DNA from: Cordylochernes scorpioides
Lineage: Eukaryota; Arthropoda; Arachnida; Pseudoscorpiones; Chernetidae
DNA: 64,000 nucleotides
Reading direction: 5' to 3'
NCBI GenBank assembly: GCA_030710605.1
Contig: CP092879.1
Coordinates: 42,799,215 to 42,863,214 of the forward strand
The notes under the pieces: model-generated
The model's database searches: none
What the model saw: the letters and a program-made list of their open reading frames with translations, nothing else
What the model was told of the DNA's origin: nothing
Translations under genes and position numbers: made by a program
Shown here: piece after piece, positions 10,401-23,387 of the stretch
Layout of the letters: every line of letters starts with the position of its first letter
Numbering within the stretch: the stretch's first letter is position 1

Positions 10401-13400
10401 ACCACTCATTTCTTTAGAATTCCATATGTATTGTTAGTCCTTTGTTGTCCTCGTCAAATCTTATCTTCCGACTCCTTTATATTCTCTTCTACTTAGATAC
10501 TTTTACACTTTGATATTAGCCAAAAAGTCAGAGAATCGAAGAAACGCCTGGATTACATAAATGAATGGTTGATTTGACAATTAAAACTTAAACTATCATA
10601 AGGTATAACAAGACTAAATCCAAATTAATATACAGGGTCCATTATGAAAGAAATGAGCATTTACTGGCAAAATACATTTATTGATCGTAATTTGTGCAAA
10701 TGTTCAATATTCTTCAAAATACATTCCTCCTGCATCAATACACTTGCGGAGACGCGTTTGCCACGCCTGAAAGGCACCCTGAAACTCCTCGACAGGAATG
10801 CTTCTCAGGAACGTTGTAACATGGTGTTGGATGTTTTACACGGTTTCCCAATGTTTTCCTTTCATCTCTCTCTTGAGTTGCGGAAACAAAAAGAAGTCAC
10901 ATGGAGCTAAGTCGGGACTGTAAGGAGGGTGACGGATCACCGAGGTGTTGCTCCGGGCCAGGAAGTTGGTAATGATGAAGGCTGTGTGGCTGGTGGCATT
11001 GTCATGGTGGAGCTTGACCGTGTCTTTAATGTCAGTCCTCACGCGTGCGATCCGGCGTTTCAATCTCCTGAGCACCTCCAGGTAAAAGGCTGAGTTTGCA
11101 GCTTGTCCCTGCGGTACAAACTCACAATGGACTATTCCTCGGATGTCAAAGAAGACAGTGATCATCGTTTTGATGCGCGACTTGCTCATTCGCGCTTTCT
11201 TGGGGCGTGGGGATGATTTTGTGTGCCATGCACAGCTCTGCCTTTTCGACTCTGGGTCCTATTCAAACATCCATGATTCGTCTCCGGTTACTACAGAGTT
11301 CAGAAAGTCCGGTTCATTTTGAATCAAATCCAACAATTCTTGACAGCGCAAAACTCTAAGTTCTTTCTGGTCTTGCGTCAACACTTTCGGCACAAGCTTC
11401 GCACAGACCTTACGCATTTGCAGATCCTCGGTTACTATTCCATGTTCCACAAATGTGGACATGTGTAATGTGTCAGCAATTTGCTGGATGCTTAATCGAC
11501 GGTCGGTACGCAAAACTTCGAGCACACGATCCACGTTCTCGTCAGTTCTGGCCGTTGTTCGGCGTCCTGAACGGGGTTCGTCGGCGATCTCCTCCCGGCC
11601 CTCCTTGAACGCCTTGTACCACTTCCCAGACTGTGATCTTGAAATGCAATCGTCCTTGAAGGCTTTTTGCAGCATCTTGAATGTTTCGGTTGCATTTTTT
11701 CCAAGCCGCACGCAAAACTTTATGGCGTATCGTTGTTCAAGCGAACGCTCCATCGCGCTATGTTACAAAAGTTGAAAACACACTTCAAGCGGAGGCATGT
11801 ATCTCCCCTCACACTGCTCGAACTCAACTGACGAACGGATGGATTGAAAGGGCATATCCCTCCACCACATTTCCCACGGTTTTACCGTGCTGCCATCCAT
11901 CGTCGCGTCACAATAACATTATGCTCATTACTTTCATAATGGACCCTGTATGACTTCTTTGATTCTCCCTACAAATATTTATAATCAATAATTAAAGTTT
12001 TACCTTATCAAATTCAAAAGCAGTATTTATTAACCAGAAATAGTATGATATTCATAATCAAATCATAATTAGAATTACTATTTTTCAAATAAATTGGTGA
12101 ACGATCAAATACGTACTATAATGAACTCATATTAAATTTGTTTAAATCAGAAACTCAGTATGAAGTATGTGAAAGAGAGTACAAATCCGTCACATTCCAG
12201 TAAGGATGTGTGCTGAAGGACATTCCAGAAATATCAAGAAGAGGTAGCCCTCGTTGAATAACGACAACCATGTAATTGACCCATTAATCTGATTCCAAGC
12301 CAACAATGGATGAATTCATCTTCCAACAATCCAAATAGCTGACATCTTAATTGTGGATTCTGGATTGATTGAAGTTCTCCACATAGCATCGAGTGATGAT
12401 CTTCTGACATACAAACAATAAAAATCTAATTCTATATAGGAATGGCGATTTGCCTCAAGAATTTACCCAATCAATGAAAATTAAGTAAATTATCCATTTA
12501 AACTTCATATTACCAACATTCTAATTCAGATGATTGTCAAATGGCATTCCAAGAGATGTAAAGTTAAAAAAAGTGTTTGTGTATATCAATCATTAGATGT
12601 CTTCTTTTTTCGTCTAAGCTATGAGCATCAATCCTCAAAAATCAAATTATAAAGGATTTCAATTTTAACTTCAATATTTTCAACTTAATATTTTAAAAGA
12701 TTTTGAATTTGATTTTTATCTTGTCTCGTATTTTGACCGTAAGAAGAGGTTCTCTCAATTATATACACTCATGGACAAAACTTAAGTAAGTTGTACCTTT
12801 TAGCATGTATATTGGGATTCATACAATATATCTGAAAGTTATTTGATACATTGTGACCTTTATTGGAGACACACGAGATAACCAAGTGTGAACTAAAGTG
12901 CCTCAGTCTCCTTCAAAAAAATAAAAAAGATGACAGGTGATATCAAAGACTTTCTACTTCCTTAGGATTTGTCCATGAGTGTATATGTGTCTCGATCTAT
13001 TCCAAGCCTCGTAGCTTAAACTTAGTTGAAAGACTGTTGAATTATCTCAGGCTCATCTTTGATGAACCTTGTCCTCTCATTCTAATGTATTCATCTTTAG
13101 ACTGATGTCTGAATAAAAATACTTTTTTGTTATTAAAAAATCGTGTTAAATTCCACAATTTTTATCGATAAACGGATCTATGATTATGATAATTTAATAT
13201 ACCATTATTTTTTTTAAATAAGAAAGGCATATCCTGACCAGGAGTACATGTGTTTTTTAGATGGCAGAGCGCCATCGAGTGGAACAGAAATCAACTAAAC
13301 ATTGATTTAGCCTCTTCCCTGATATTTGCCCAACGAAACGCGTTCGTGGATGGCTTTTCTTGATTTATCAAGAAATTGGGTTGGCCAAATATCATGGAAC

Positions 13401-16400
13401 AGGCTAAATCAATGTTTAGTTGATTTCTGTTCCACTAGATGGCGCTCTGACCTCTAAAAAGCACATGTGCTCCTGGTCAGGATATGCCTTTTTTATTTTT
13501 AATATCAACACCTGACCTTTTATTATTTTTTTCTATTATTTTTTCACACTATTATATATGTACCAAACGAGGCATTTCTCCCTTTAATTATGCATCAGAA
13601 CGATTCACTTTTAATATGCGAAATAAACTCTGAGAGAAAACTGACAAAAACTATAACAAGACTTAGAACAAAACACTATAAAAGAATGACAATACATCCA
13701 GATGGTACAAGAACCTACAAGACATGCAACAACTGTCCTGGTGTGGAACTAACACCTACTCACATATTCTCATGCCCAGCAATGGCCGCAGCCTTGCATA
13801 AAATTGACATAGACCCAGAGCAGCAGCTTTACACACCCAAGATAGCGGACATTGCTGCTGCTGTGATAGAGATGCATGGAAACATCTGAGGCTCTTCATT
13901 AAATCACGACAACAACAACGATTCACTTTGTATCACCCTAGTAAAAACCTTTACTAGTAATTATAAAGAATGAGCCACAACACCATTTTTGGCAAATTCA
14001 TACAAAAAGCCAACCTGTATTTTACTATGGTAATTCACAGTACATCAAAAAGATCTCTGTGACCAAAGATGTAATGAGGAAAGAGTTTTGCTGTTTAGTA
14101 TAATACTTAAATCAAAATTATTCATTTCTTCATTAAAAGTAATGAATGTGGCTTTAAATATCTTAATATAATATCTTAATATGTACAAAATGAGGCACCT
14201 CTCCCTTCAATTATGCATCTGAACGATGCACGTTGCATCCACCTTAGTACACCAGAGCCTCAGTAAAGCCTCAACTAGTGATAATAAATAATGAGACACA
14301 ACACCATTTTCGGAAAATGCAAACAAAAAGCCAACCTGTATATCTGTATTTTACTAGGTTAATTCACAGTACATCGTTCTGATACACTGTGACCAAAGAG
14401 GCAATGAGGAAAGATTTTTGCTGTTTAGTAAAATACTTAAATCAAAATTAATCAATTCTTCATTAAAATTAATGAATATTTTCCTACAATCTTATAAAAT
14501 TATTGGGGCTTTAAATATCTTTGTATAAATTTTATCTTTTTAAGAACATAATATTCATAATAAAACAATAAAATCTATACTTCTAAGATAATATATATAA
14601 CGTTAAAATTATAATAAACATAATATTAATAATTAAATATGTAAGAGGTACTACATATATATATATTCTGAAATCGATAAAATAAAAAGCAGAGTGTCCC
14701 AAGGGCAGATTTCTACTAAGTATTGCCTCCATAAAAACATTTTTGAAAGAACATATATAATATTTGGGAAAAATAAAGTGTATTTTCTGCCAAAAGATCT
14801 ATTTATTTATCTTATTTTTTTCCAATCTCCCGGATGCTAAACTTGATATATTTATAAAATATCACATGTTTGATAAATCACAGGAAAGTTGCTCTCTTTC
14901 CCTCGTATTTTGTTTAAAATATTATGCAGAGGATGGGGATGGAAAATATAATAAATATAATATATAATATAAATATATATTAAAAACAAAAAAATGCATA
15001 TCCTGACCCGCTCATATGAATATTTTAGTTGGCAGAGCGCCATCTAGTGGAACAAAATTTAACTAAACGTTGATTTAACTTGTTCCCCTGATATATGGCC
15101 AACCCATTTTCTTGATAAATCACAGAGAAGTTACACTTTCTACTGGTACTTTATTTTAAATATTATACAGAGAATATATATATATTAAAAACAAAAAATA
15201 AATCAAGAAAGCCAACCACGTACATGTTTCGGAATGTTAGCCCTTGTAAGCGTGGTGTAGGCTGTACCTACTTGTATATATATATATATATGGCGTTGAT
15301 ATTTATGATGATGTTTAAAGTATCATTTATCGATTAGAAATGTAGATTTTTAAACATTCTTGTTTTGGTTTTAAAATGAAAAATTCTTGTCCATCACACA
15401 CTTGGTGATACCGTGTATCTTCAATAAAGGTCACTGTGTATCAACTATCTTTCAGAGTTATTGTCTGAATCCCGATATATATGTTAAAAGGTACAACTTC
15501 CTTAAGTTTTGTCCATGAGTGTATATTGCTGTTAACTTCTATCCACCAAATACTAAGCACCTGATATTACGACTTTGATCGCTTTTTCGGCGGTATAACT
15601 ACTACGATTGGAACGATATAGAGAAGATTAGCATAGCCCTTGCGCAAGGATGGTAAGAAAAATGGTGAAGTGTTTTATATTGTGACTTTGGAACCATCGC
15701 TAAATGTCAACGTTGGTGACAGGTATCTAGATGTCAATGACATCACAGCTATCCCCGAGGACATCAACAGACTGCGCTCCCTCCAGAGGCTGTGAGTAGA
15801 GATCCTTCACCGCCATGATTGAGATGACATCGGATGTCCTGATGTCCAGTGACCTTAGCAACAACCAGATCACCATCATTCCTAACAAGATATTTGCCAA
15901 CCTCTCCCAGCTGGCCACTCTGTAAGTCTTTTATGCCCCCTAGTCTTTTAGAACCCTCTTGATTAGCAAACAAAAATGTATTTTTTCTCTCTTGGATAGA
16001 TTTATTGTCAATTGTCTCTTGATATATACAAAACTACAATGTAGTTGACCTTTAAAAGAATTAATCTCACAATTTCTGACATAAAAGTGGCTATAAATCT
16101 ACTTTGGTACATGCACACCCAGAATTAGAAAACCTACCAGAAGACAATAGTTCCATATCTTCCCATTTCATGAAATTTCATAGCACCTACGTAACAGTAT
16201 ATATAAGTAACAAGACTAAATAACTCGTGCAATGCCCGAGTATATATAGAATAGAATCACTGCCGTTAGTTATAGGATTTACCGTGCAGATAGACGTCGT
16301 TTAACGACGACGAGGATAGAGACAAAGGTCGTTAAGTGATTGTCGTTAAGCAAACATAATTGAATTATAGTTTTTGAAATCATTTTCTGGTTTTTTAAAA

Positions 16401-19400
16401 ACTTTATTTATGCGAGTACTACACGCAGATTCACATCCAAAGAGCTGCATATGGTTCGAAAGCTGCAGGTTGCCATCCCCTGTCCTATATCGATAGATTT
16501 TACAATTTCTTGACATTTATAGTTCTTATGCAGCGTTTAAGGTATCTCTGCAGACCTTTCTCTACCATTATAAAAATCTAAGTATAATACACTTAACCTG
16601 CCTTCTCCTTAGAAAATACACACTCTTATAAAAAAAACATTATAATACAATCATAGAGCGGTCCGTAAAATAATTTGGTGAAACTTCTGAGAGGGTTTAT
16701 CACTGATGTGCCAAGCCTTTTTATCTAAATTTTATATTGTGACAATAATAGAGAGAGATGTCTACACATAACTGCTAAAAAATCATAAAATTCAAAGGAA
16801 GGTTTATTCTCTAACAAGAAATCTTGCCTCTCAGGTCAAAATAGACGCTAAAACTAAACGTAACTTAAACAATATTTTTTAACTGTCTCCACAAACTAGC
16901 GAACTCGGATCAGTGAAAAAGTCACAACACCAACTTTAACTAATTCGAAGTTCTCATCTGGAGACCATGGTTTCAGACTAATTGCCTTCGTCAGTCCAAG
17001 ACGTGATTTGATCCATGAGATACACACGGGGTTTGTGAAATCAGTATGCAACAACGAGACATTCAGTCGATAAAGTTGTCAGGACAATTCTATGTGCCAT
17101 AATGAATGCTGTAAATTTTGCCAGGAGGATCCTCGCCGAGAAGTCGCACCTCGACGATAAAACTTGGCGAGTAAGAATTGATTTAAATCCCCAGGAGTCC
17201 AGCGGCTGGGTAATCAGCCCCGTTAATATTCATGAAGGTCCCTGATCCTACTGACTCAATTACCTCTATACCCGGCAAAATAAAATTTCTGGGGAGAGGG
17301 GGGCATTTGATGCAGTAATTTTTTACAGTTCTCCCCATTCTGTGATATCATTGAGATGTCGGTGATACCTTTTTTCTCTCTTTCTTTATTATCTTCAATA
17401 AAAATATCGCCGTTAGAATCTTAATTTGAATCCATTAGATTAAAATTACATTTGTTCCATATCAATTAGAGATAGACGTGTTTCTAGGAGCTCCATCTAT
17501 GATTCCTTTCTTCCCGTGGTGAATCTGTTTAAGACCGGTGGTCTTAATAAAGCTTTGTATGTGTGTATGATAGACGTGTTTCTACCTTTATAATTGTTCA
17601 TTAGTCAACCTACAATAAAAAAAATCATATTTAAAGTTCAATTCATTTTGATATACATTCTAAACTTTCTACAAAATCTGTATCTCTAATGTTTTCATGC
17701 GTTGAATAATGTAAATAACTTAAGTAAATAAACTTTTCTCCTTGTTTGGCGCAAGTATCCCTTGCGGGATATAGCGCTTTGGAAATATAATTATTTGTTA
17801 GTAAATTGATAATGGTAGTCTCTATTTGTTTTTAAAAAGTTGCACAAGATTGAAGGGCCAACAGCCTGAAACGCGTACGTTTTTTACTTTTCTTGATTAT
17901 TCTAGAAAGAGTTGGTTGTTGTTAGTGTCCATCGAGTTCGACTTTTTATGACTATATGGACAAATATCATTTAATTTGATCTGTGTTTATCTATTTGTTT
18001 TTTTTAAACCTGCCCAACACTGAAGAAGGCCAACAACCTGAAACGCGTACGTGATTGACTTTTCTTGATTAATCAAGAAAGAGTTTGTTATTAGCGTCCA
18101 TCGAGTTCGACTTTTTGTGACTATATGGACAAATATTAATTAATTTGATCTGTTAGCAACCATCACTCGCAGCTTATCTGAAGCTTTCTTGACCCATCTA
18201 GCCAGCTCATTGCAGGTCTTCCTCTCTTCCTTCTTTCTTTAATTTTCCCCAACACCAACGTATTTTCTAAACCATTTGTTCTTATTATATGTCCTAGTAG
18301 GTCGGTCTTTGTTTACCTATTTGGGATTCTATAAAAGGCATTTGGCCAATATCCTGATTTTTTATATAAATCAACGATTAATTGATATTTATTCCGACAG
18401 ATGGCACAAGCTATCAGCAACTTTCAGTTGCACGATCAGAGTGTTTTTTTAAGCTTAATTTATCCACCTGATACACAATTTTACTTTTTTACATTTTTTT
18501 CGTACGTTTGCAAAAATCTTTTTTTTATTATTTGTGTAAAAGGCAAGCTTTCAAGTAATTTTTTAACTGATCACTTTGGAATTGTAATATAATAGGCTTA
18601 AAGATTTCTATGTGTTGCGCCTGGTAGGTAGGGGGGAGCATTTATATTTCTTGAGAAAAAGAGACATTTCAACTAGAAAATATGTTTATTCCACTGAAGT
18701 TTCGATAAAATGTCTTTTTCTTCAGATGTATCAAAACCATTCAAAGAACTTTCATCTCCCGAGTAATCCTGCAAAACAAATGTATGAACCCAAAAAAAAC
18801 TCATCCCTAAACAGCTATATATTTCCAATTTTAAATTTAAGACAGAGGTAATTTTGTTCACATTTGGTTATCTCGTGTGTTCAATAAAGGTCATTGTGTA
18901 TCAAATATCTTTCAGAGTTATTGTCTGAATACCGATATATATGCTATAGAGGATAAAACTTTCTTAAGTTTTGTCTATGAGTGTATTTTTAGTTTGCAAT
19001 CATGTCTTTTTACATGAACTATCCTATTCATTTGAGTAAAAAGGCGATCCATTGAATATATATTTATATTAAAAAGACGTACCTGGATCTCTATGAAAGA
19101 AAAAAATATTTTCTCTAAATATTTAAAAGGATTGCTCCCTCTTTGTCAATTTATTTCACAATAAACCTAAAATTAATACAGTATTAGAGCTCTAAGAAGC
19201 GGTCTGGTAGATTAAATTGGCGAAACCGCTGGGAGGGTTCATCACTGATGAGCCAAGTCCTCCCAATATTTTTCATCGCCCTAAGGACAGTAAAAGTATG
19301 TTTTATATTTAAAAATAAACATTCGTGCTTTGCTGCTTCCATTTCTTATATATAGATGGCACGTTATCGCTTTATAACTAAAATTAATTTACAAATTCTT

Positions 19401-22400
19401 GTGGATAGTAAGGAAATCACAGTTAATGTTTTCTTAGTTTTTTTATTGAGGTAATTTTTCTCTCTTCTTAGTGTTAACACCTTGTGCTTTGAAAGAGAAA
19501 CGACGCAAATTTTGATTGTGCTATCAGTTACCGTGTTTGAAATGTATTTATAGACGTGAAAAAATGAAAACGTGAAACAATGCATAATTAAAAGAAAAAT
19601 ATCAGCAAACAAATCTAAGGCAATAGCTTACTATAATTTTTTTTAGATCATCATTATGTAAGGACCAGTCACCATTAAATGACTTTGAGACGAAGGGTAA
19701 AGCCAGTTCAATTTCTATCTTACTACCTATGTAAATAACACAAGATGATTTTACCTTACCCAATTGGGAGAATCTGTATGGGGCAAGTTCCTAATAAAGG
19801 CTTTTGTGTGTTTGTGCATAATTAAAAGTTGAGATAAAATGAGCTATTATGAGATAAAAAGGTTTAGAGGTGGTCTGGATAGGAATAAATTCTAAATACC
19901 CGGGCAGCAAGTGAAAGGAAAATCGAGCACTAAGTCGTGACTGAATGGAAAATTGTGTCCGTAGACATCGGAGAATGCAATTTTGTCCCTCGGTTTTACC
20001 CTCCAATCTTTTTCTCCTCACCTCCCTAAATGCCGCACCAGAAATTGGATTCTTTAGACCGCTGTTGGAAGATTCGGACGTCGAAAATACCACATTTTTA
20101 TGCCATCTGTCAATGGGTACAACTCTAATACACTCTGCATAGATGTTCTTAAAGATCATTTGTTGGTTGGTTTGGGAAAAATATATATATATAGCTTCAT
20201 CAACCAATATTTTATTTAATTCTCGACGTTTCAGTGACTAGTTGGTTTTCTGTCTAGATGATTGCTGTTTAGTAACCAACTTTGGGAAAGTGGCGAAATT
20301 CAAAATATATGAATACAGGAATATATTGTCACGTAGAAAATTAGGGAAGAAAAACTTCAGGATGACACAGCAATTTATAGAGAATTTTTTAATAAATGTT
20401 CGTTAGACAAACCTTTACTCGGGTAAAACCCGGGCGAAGCCGGGTACGTCCGCTAGTAGTGTATATAATCCATATTATCTTTTTTTTTAAATAGTGAAGA
20501 CTGTGCATTTTGCATGTATTGACAAGATGTCAATAAAATTATTTTAATTGTCAATTGTCTATACTTATCAAATATGTATATCATATTGGAATTGTCGTGT
20601 TTTCTACCTATTTGCCTCAAATCTTAGACACCATAAAAGATAAACTTTTATTTTTGACAACTTCAACTCTCTTCAGCAAATACCAACAACCTATATCTAT
20701 CCTTATATATTTACATAATTTTTCTTTTCTCTAATACAAAATTTACATATTTGCGGAAATTTTCTTCTAAAAAAGAGAGCAAATCAGCATATGGAATCCC
20801 TACAGAAGTCAAACGAACGATTGCGGTAGACAGATAGATCAAGATCACCTACATCAGAATAATCGAGAACAGAATCGCCTATATGACTCCGCCTTATTGA
20901 TTTTGAATAAGCCCATAGTCATTCTTGAAGACACAAAAATGAAGAGGTCATTGCTCCCCAGCATATACTGAAATGTATTAGGATAAACAATAATGCTCTA
21001 TATAAGAAACTGAAGAATCTACTTATCTTTCTCTGTCTTGAAAAGGCTCTAAGATTTTATTTGAAGAGGCAAAGGATAAGAGAATAAAAAATACTAATCC
21101 CTCTTGAAGATTGAGGTTGCCTGGGCAGTCATTCCTTGTTCTTGAAATTGGACACTTCAGCCAGTAGCGTTTTTATAAAAACTACTAGCGGCGTACCCGG
21201 CTTCGCCCGGGTTTTACCCGAGTAAAGGTTTGTCTAACGAACATTTGTTAAAACAATTCTCTATAAACTTATAAAAAAAAAATAGATATATTTTGATAAT
21301 TTGAAACTCGTAAATTTGAATCTCTCAATAAAGTGAACATTTTTCCCGGTCCCTTGTCTCATCTTGTCTCAAATAAATTGCCGTATCATCCTGAATTTTG
21401 TCTTTCCTAATTTTCTACATTACAAAATCATCGTTTTATCTAGTGAACATTTTTCGCGGTCCCTTGAAAAATACTCGATAACTAACTTTGACTTGTGGCA
21501 ATTAATAGGTAGAAAATCTTACTTTTGATAAATAATCTTTAAGATAATAAACTTAGTGATAATAAAACTTATAGATAAAAAAACTTGTTATCATCGTCGC
21601 AATGGGGGCGCTGCTTGCGAGTTAAATCTACAAATCTGCAAATAACTCTAAGGATATTCAAGATATTCAAGAAATTATTTTTCAGAAACCTTCCCAGTAC
21701 TATACTAAATAACTTCCCAAAGTTTCATGGCGTTCCAATGAGTGGTTTGGTCAGGCATAAAGGACACACACACACACATACATTCATTTATATATATTTA
21801 TAGATATAACCGAAATGTCTTTCATTTTAAGAACATTAATTCCTCATGTTTTAATTAAATTTTAACCATCCAAGTTCTGAAAATCTTTAAATACGATTAA
21901 TTTATCTATAAATGATCNNNNNNNNNNNNNNNNNNNNNNNNNNNNNNNNNNNNNNNNNNNNNNNNNNNNNNNNNNNNNNNNNNNNNNNNNNNNNNNNNNN
22001 NNNNNNNNNNNNNNNNNGAAAATTAACGTAGAAGGCATCTGTTCTAACTCTCAGTGTTCCTATGTCTCTCTGTAGAGAAGGTTTAAAATTGTCTGCGGTG
22101 TGTGTTTGGGACAGGATTGTCAGCTTCAACAAACTTCAGTGCATCCAGGTCGACAGTTTCCTTGGACTCAAATCCCTCAGAATTTTGTAAGTACAAACCT
22201 TTTATTGTGTAACTTCAATCAAACAAATGCCACAGGTTTCTGGAAATTAGTTTTTTTAATCTTTATTAAACGTATTCTAGAACTTTCAGGCATCTCTGCC
22301 CTTCTACAGGAGTACATGGAAACATATAAATTTTATTTATATTTGATAAACAATTACCTTTATATTACGATGCACTAGCGCGCCATCTGTTATGAAAATT

Positions 22401-23354
22401 AGAAAATATTTTAGACGCGTAAGATTCTTTTTGAAATTAAACAATTTCTACTGCCCTTACTGCAATGAAAAAAAAAAGATATTTACGGAAAAGCGATTGC
22501 TCGATGCATATTATATATTTATAATTGTATGTAATTCTACTGTCCTCAAAGCTTATGTCGATAGTTCACCTAAAATACCTATTCCAAGAGTCTAGCAACA
22601 GTATCACTATAAAAGGAAGATCGAAAAATGCAATATAACAGCGGTATGGTAGATTAAACTGGCGAAACCGCTGGGAGGGTTCACCACTGATGAGCCAGGC
22701 CCTCCCATTATTTTTTTTTTTTCATTGCAGTAAGGGCAGTAGAAATTGTTTAATTTCAAAAAGAATCTTACGCGTCTAAAATAGTTTGTAATTTTAATCA
22801 CAGTGACCTTTATTGAAGACACACGAGATCACAAAGTGTGAACAAAATTGTCTCTGTCTCTTTAAATAAAACAGACAACAAACGATATAAAATACTTTAA
22901 TTATGTACGTTTTTATGTACTTCTGTAGAAGGGTAAATAGGCCTGAAAGTTCGAGATAACGTTTAATAAAGATAAAGAAGCTCATCTCCAGAGACCTGTA
23001 GCATTTGTTTGATTGATATCCAGTAGATTTAGATCAATTGATATATAACTTTATAACATTAAGACATAGTTTAAAACTCTTTTACAATTGAAGAAATTTT
23101 ATAGACTATCAAAAAGGTATATAGTAGTTTTCATCACACTCACACACAAAAAAAAAAAAAAAAAGACTTTATTTGAAACCATTATTTAGATTAACAAATA
23201 TATTTGTTAAGAAGATCTTCGCGATTCTGAATATATCATGTGTGTGACGAATTTAAACAATTTTTTAAATAAAGAAAATATGCTTCAAGTGTAATGAGTA
23301 AACTTGTGGACAAAACTTAAGGAAGTGAAAAGTATTTGATATTGCTGGTTGCCT

Positions 23355-23387
<33 letters not shown>

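Noticed and set aside
15574-15682. Active U6 snRNA gene
   Set aside because: The ACAGAGA box is mutated, the 3' part is diverged, and no convincing promoter or terminator is seen.
22660-22710. GAAACCGCTGG...CTGATGAGCC in F2 elements as a permuted hammerhead
   Set aside because: GAAA precedes CTGATGA and only 5 nt would be left for stem I, so the fold does not close. The region pairs better as GGGAGGG/CCCTCCC.
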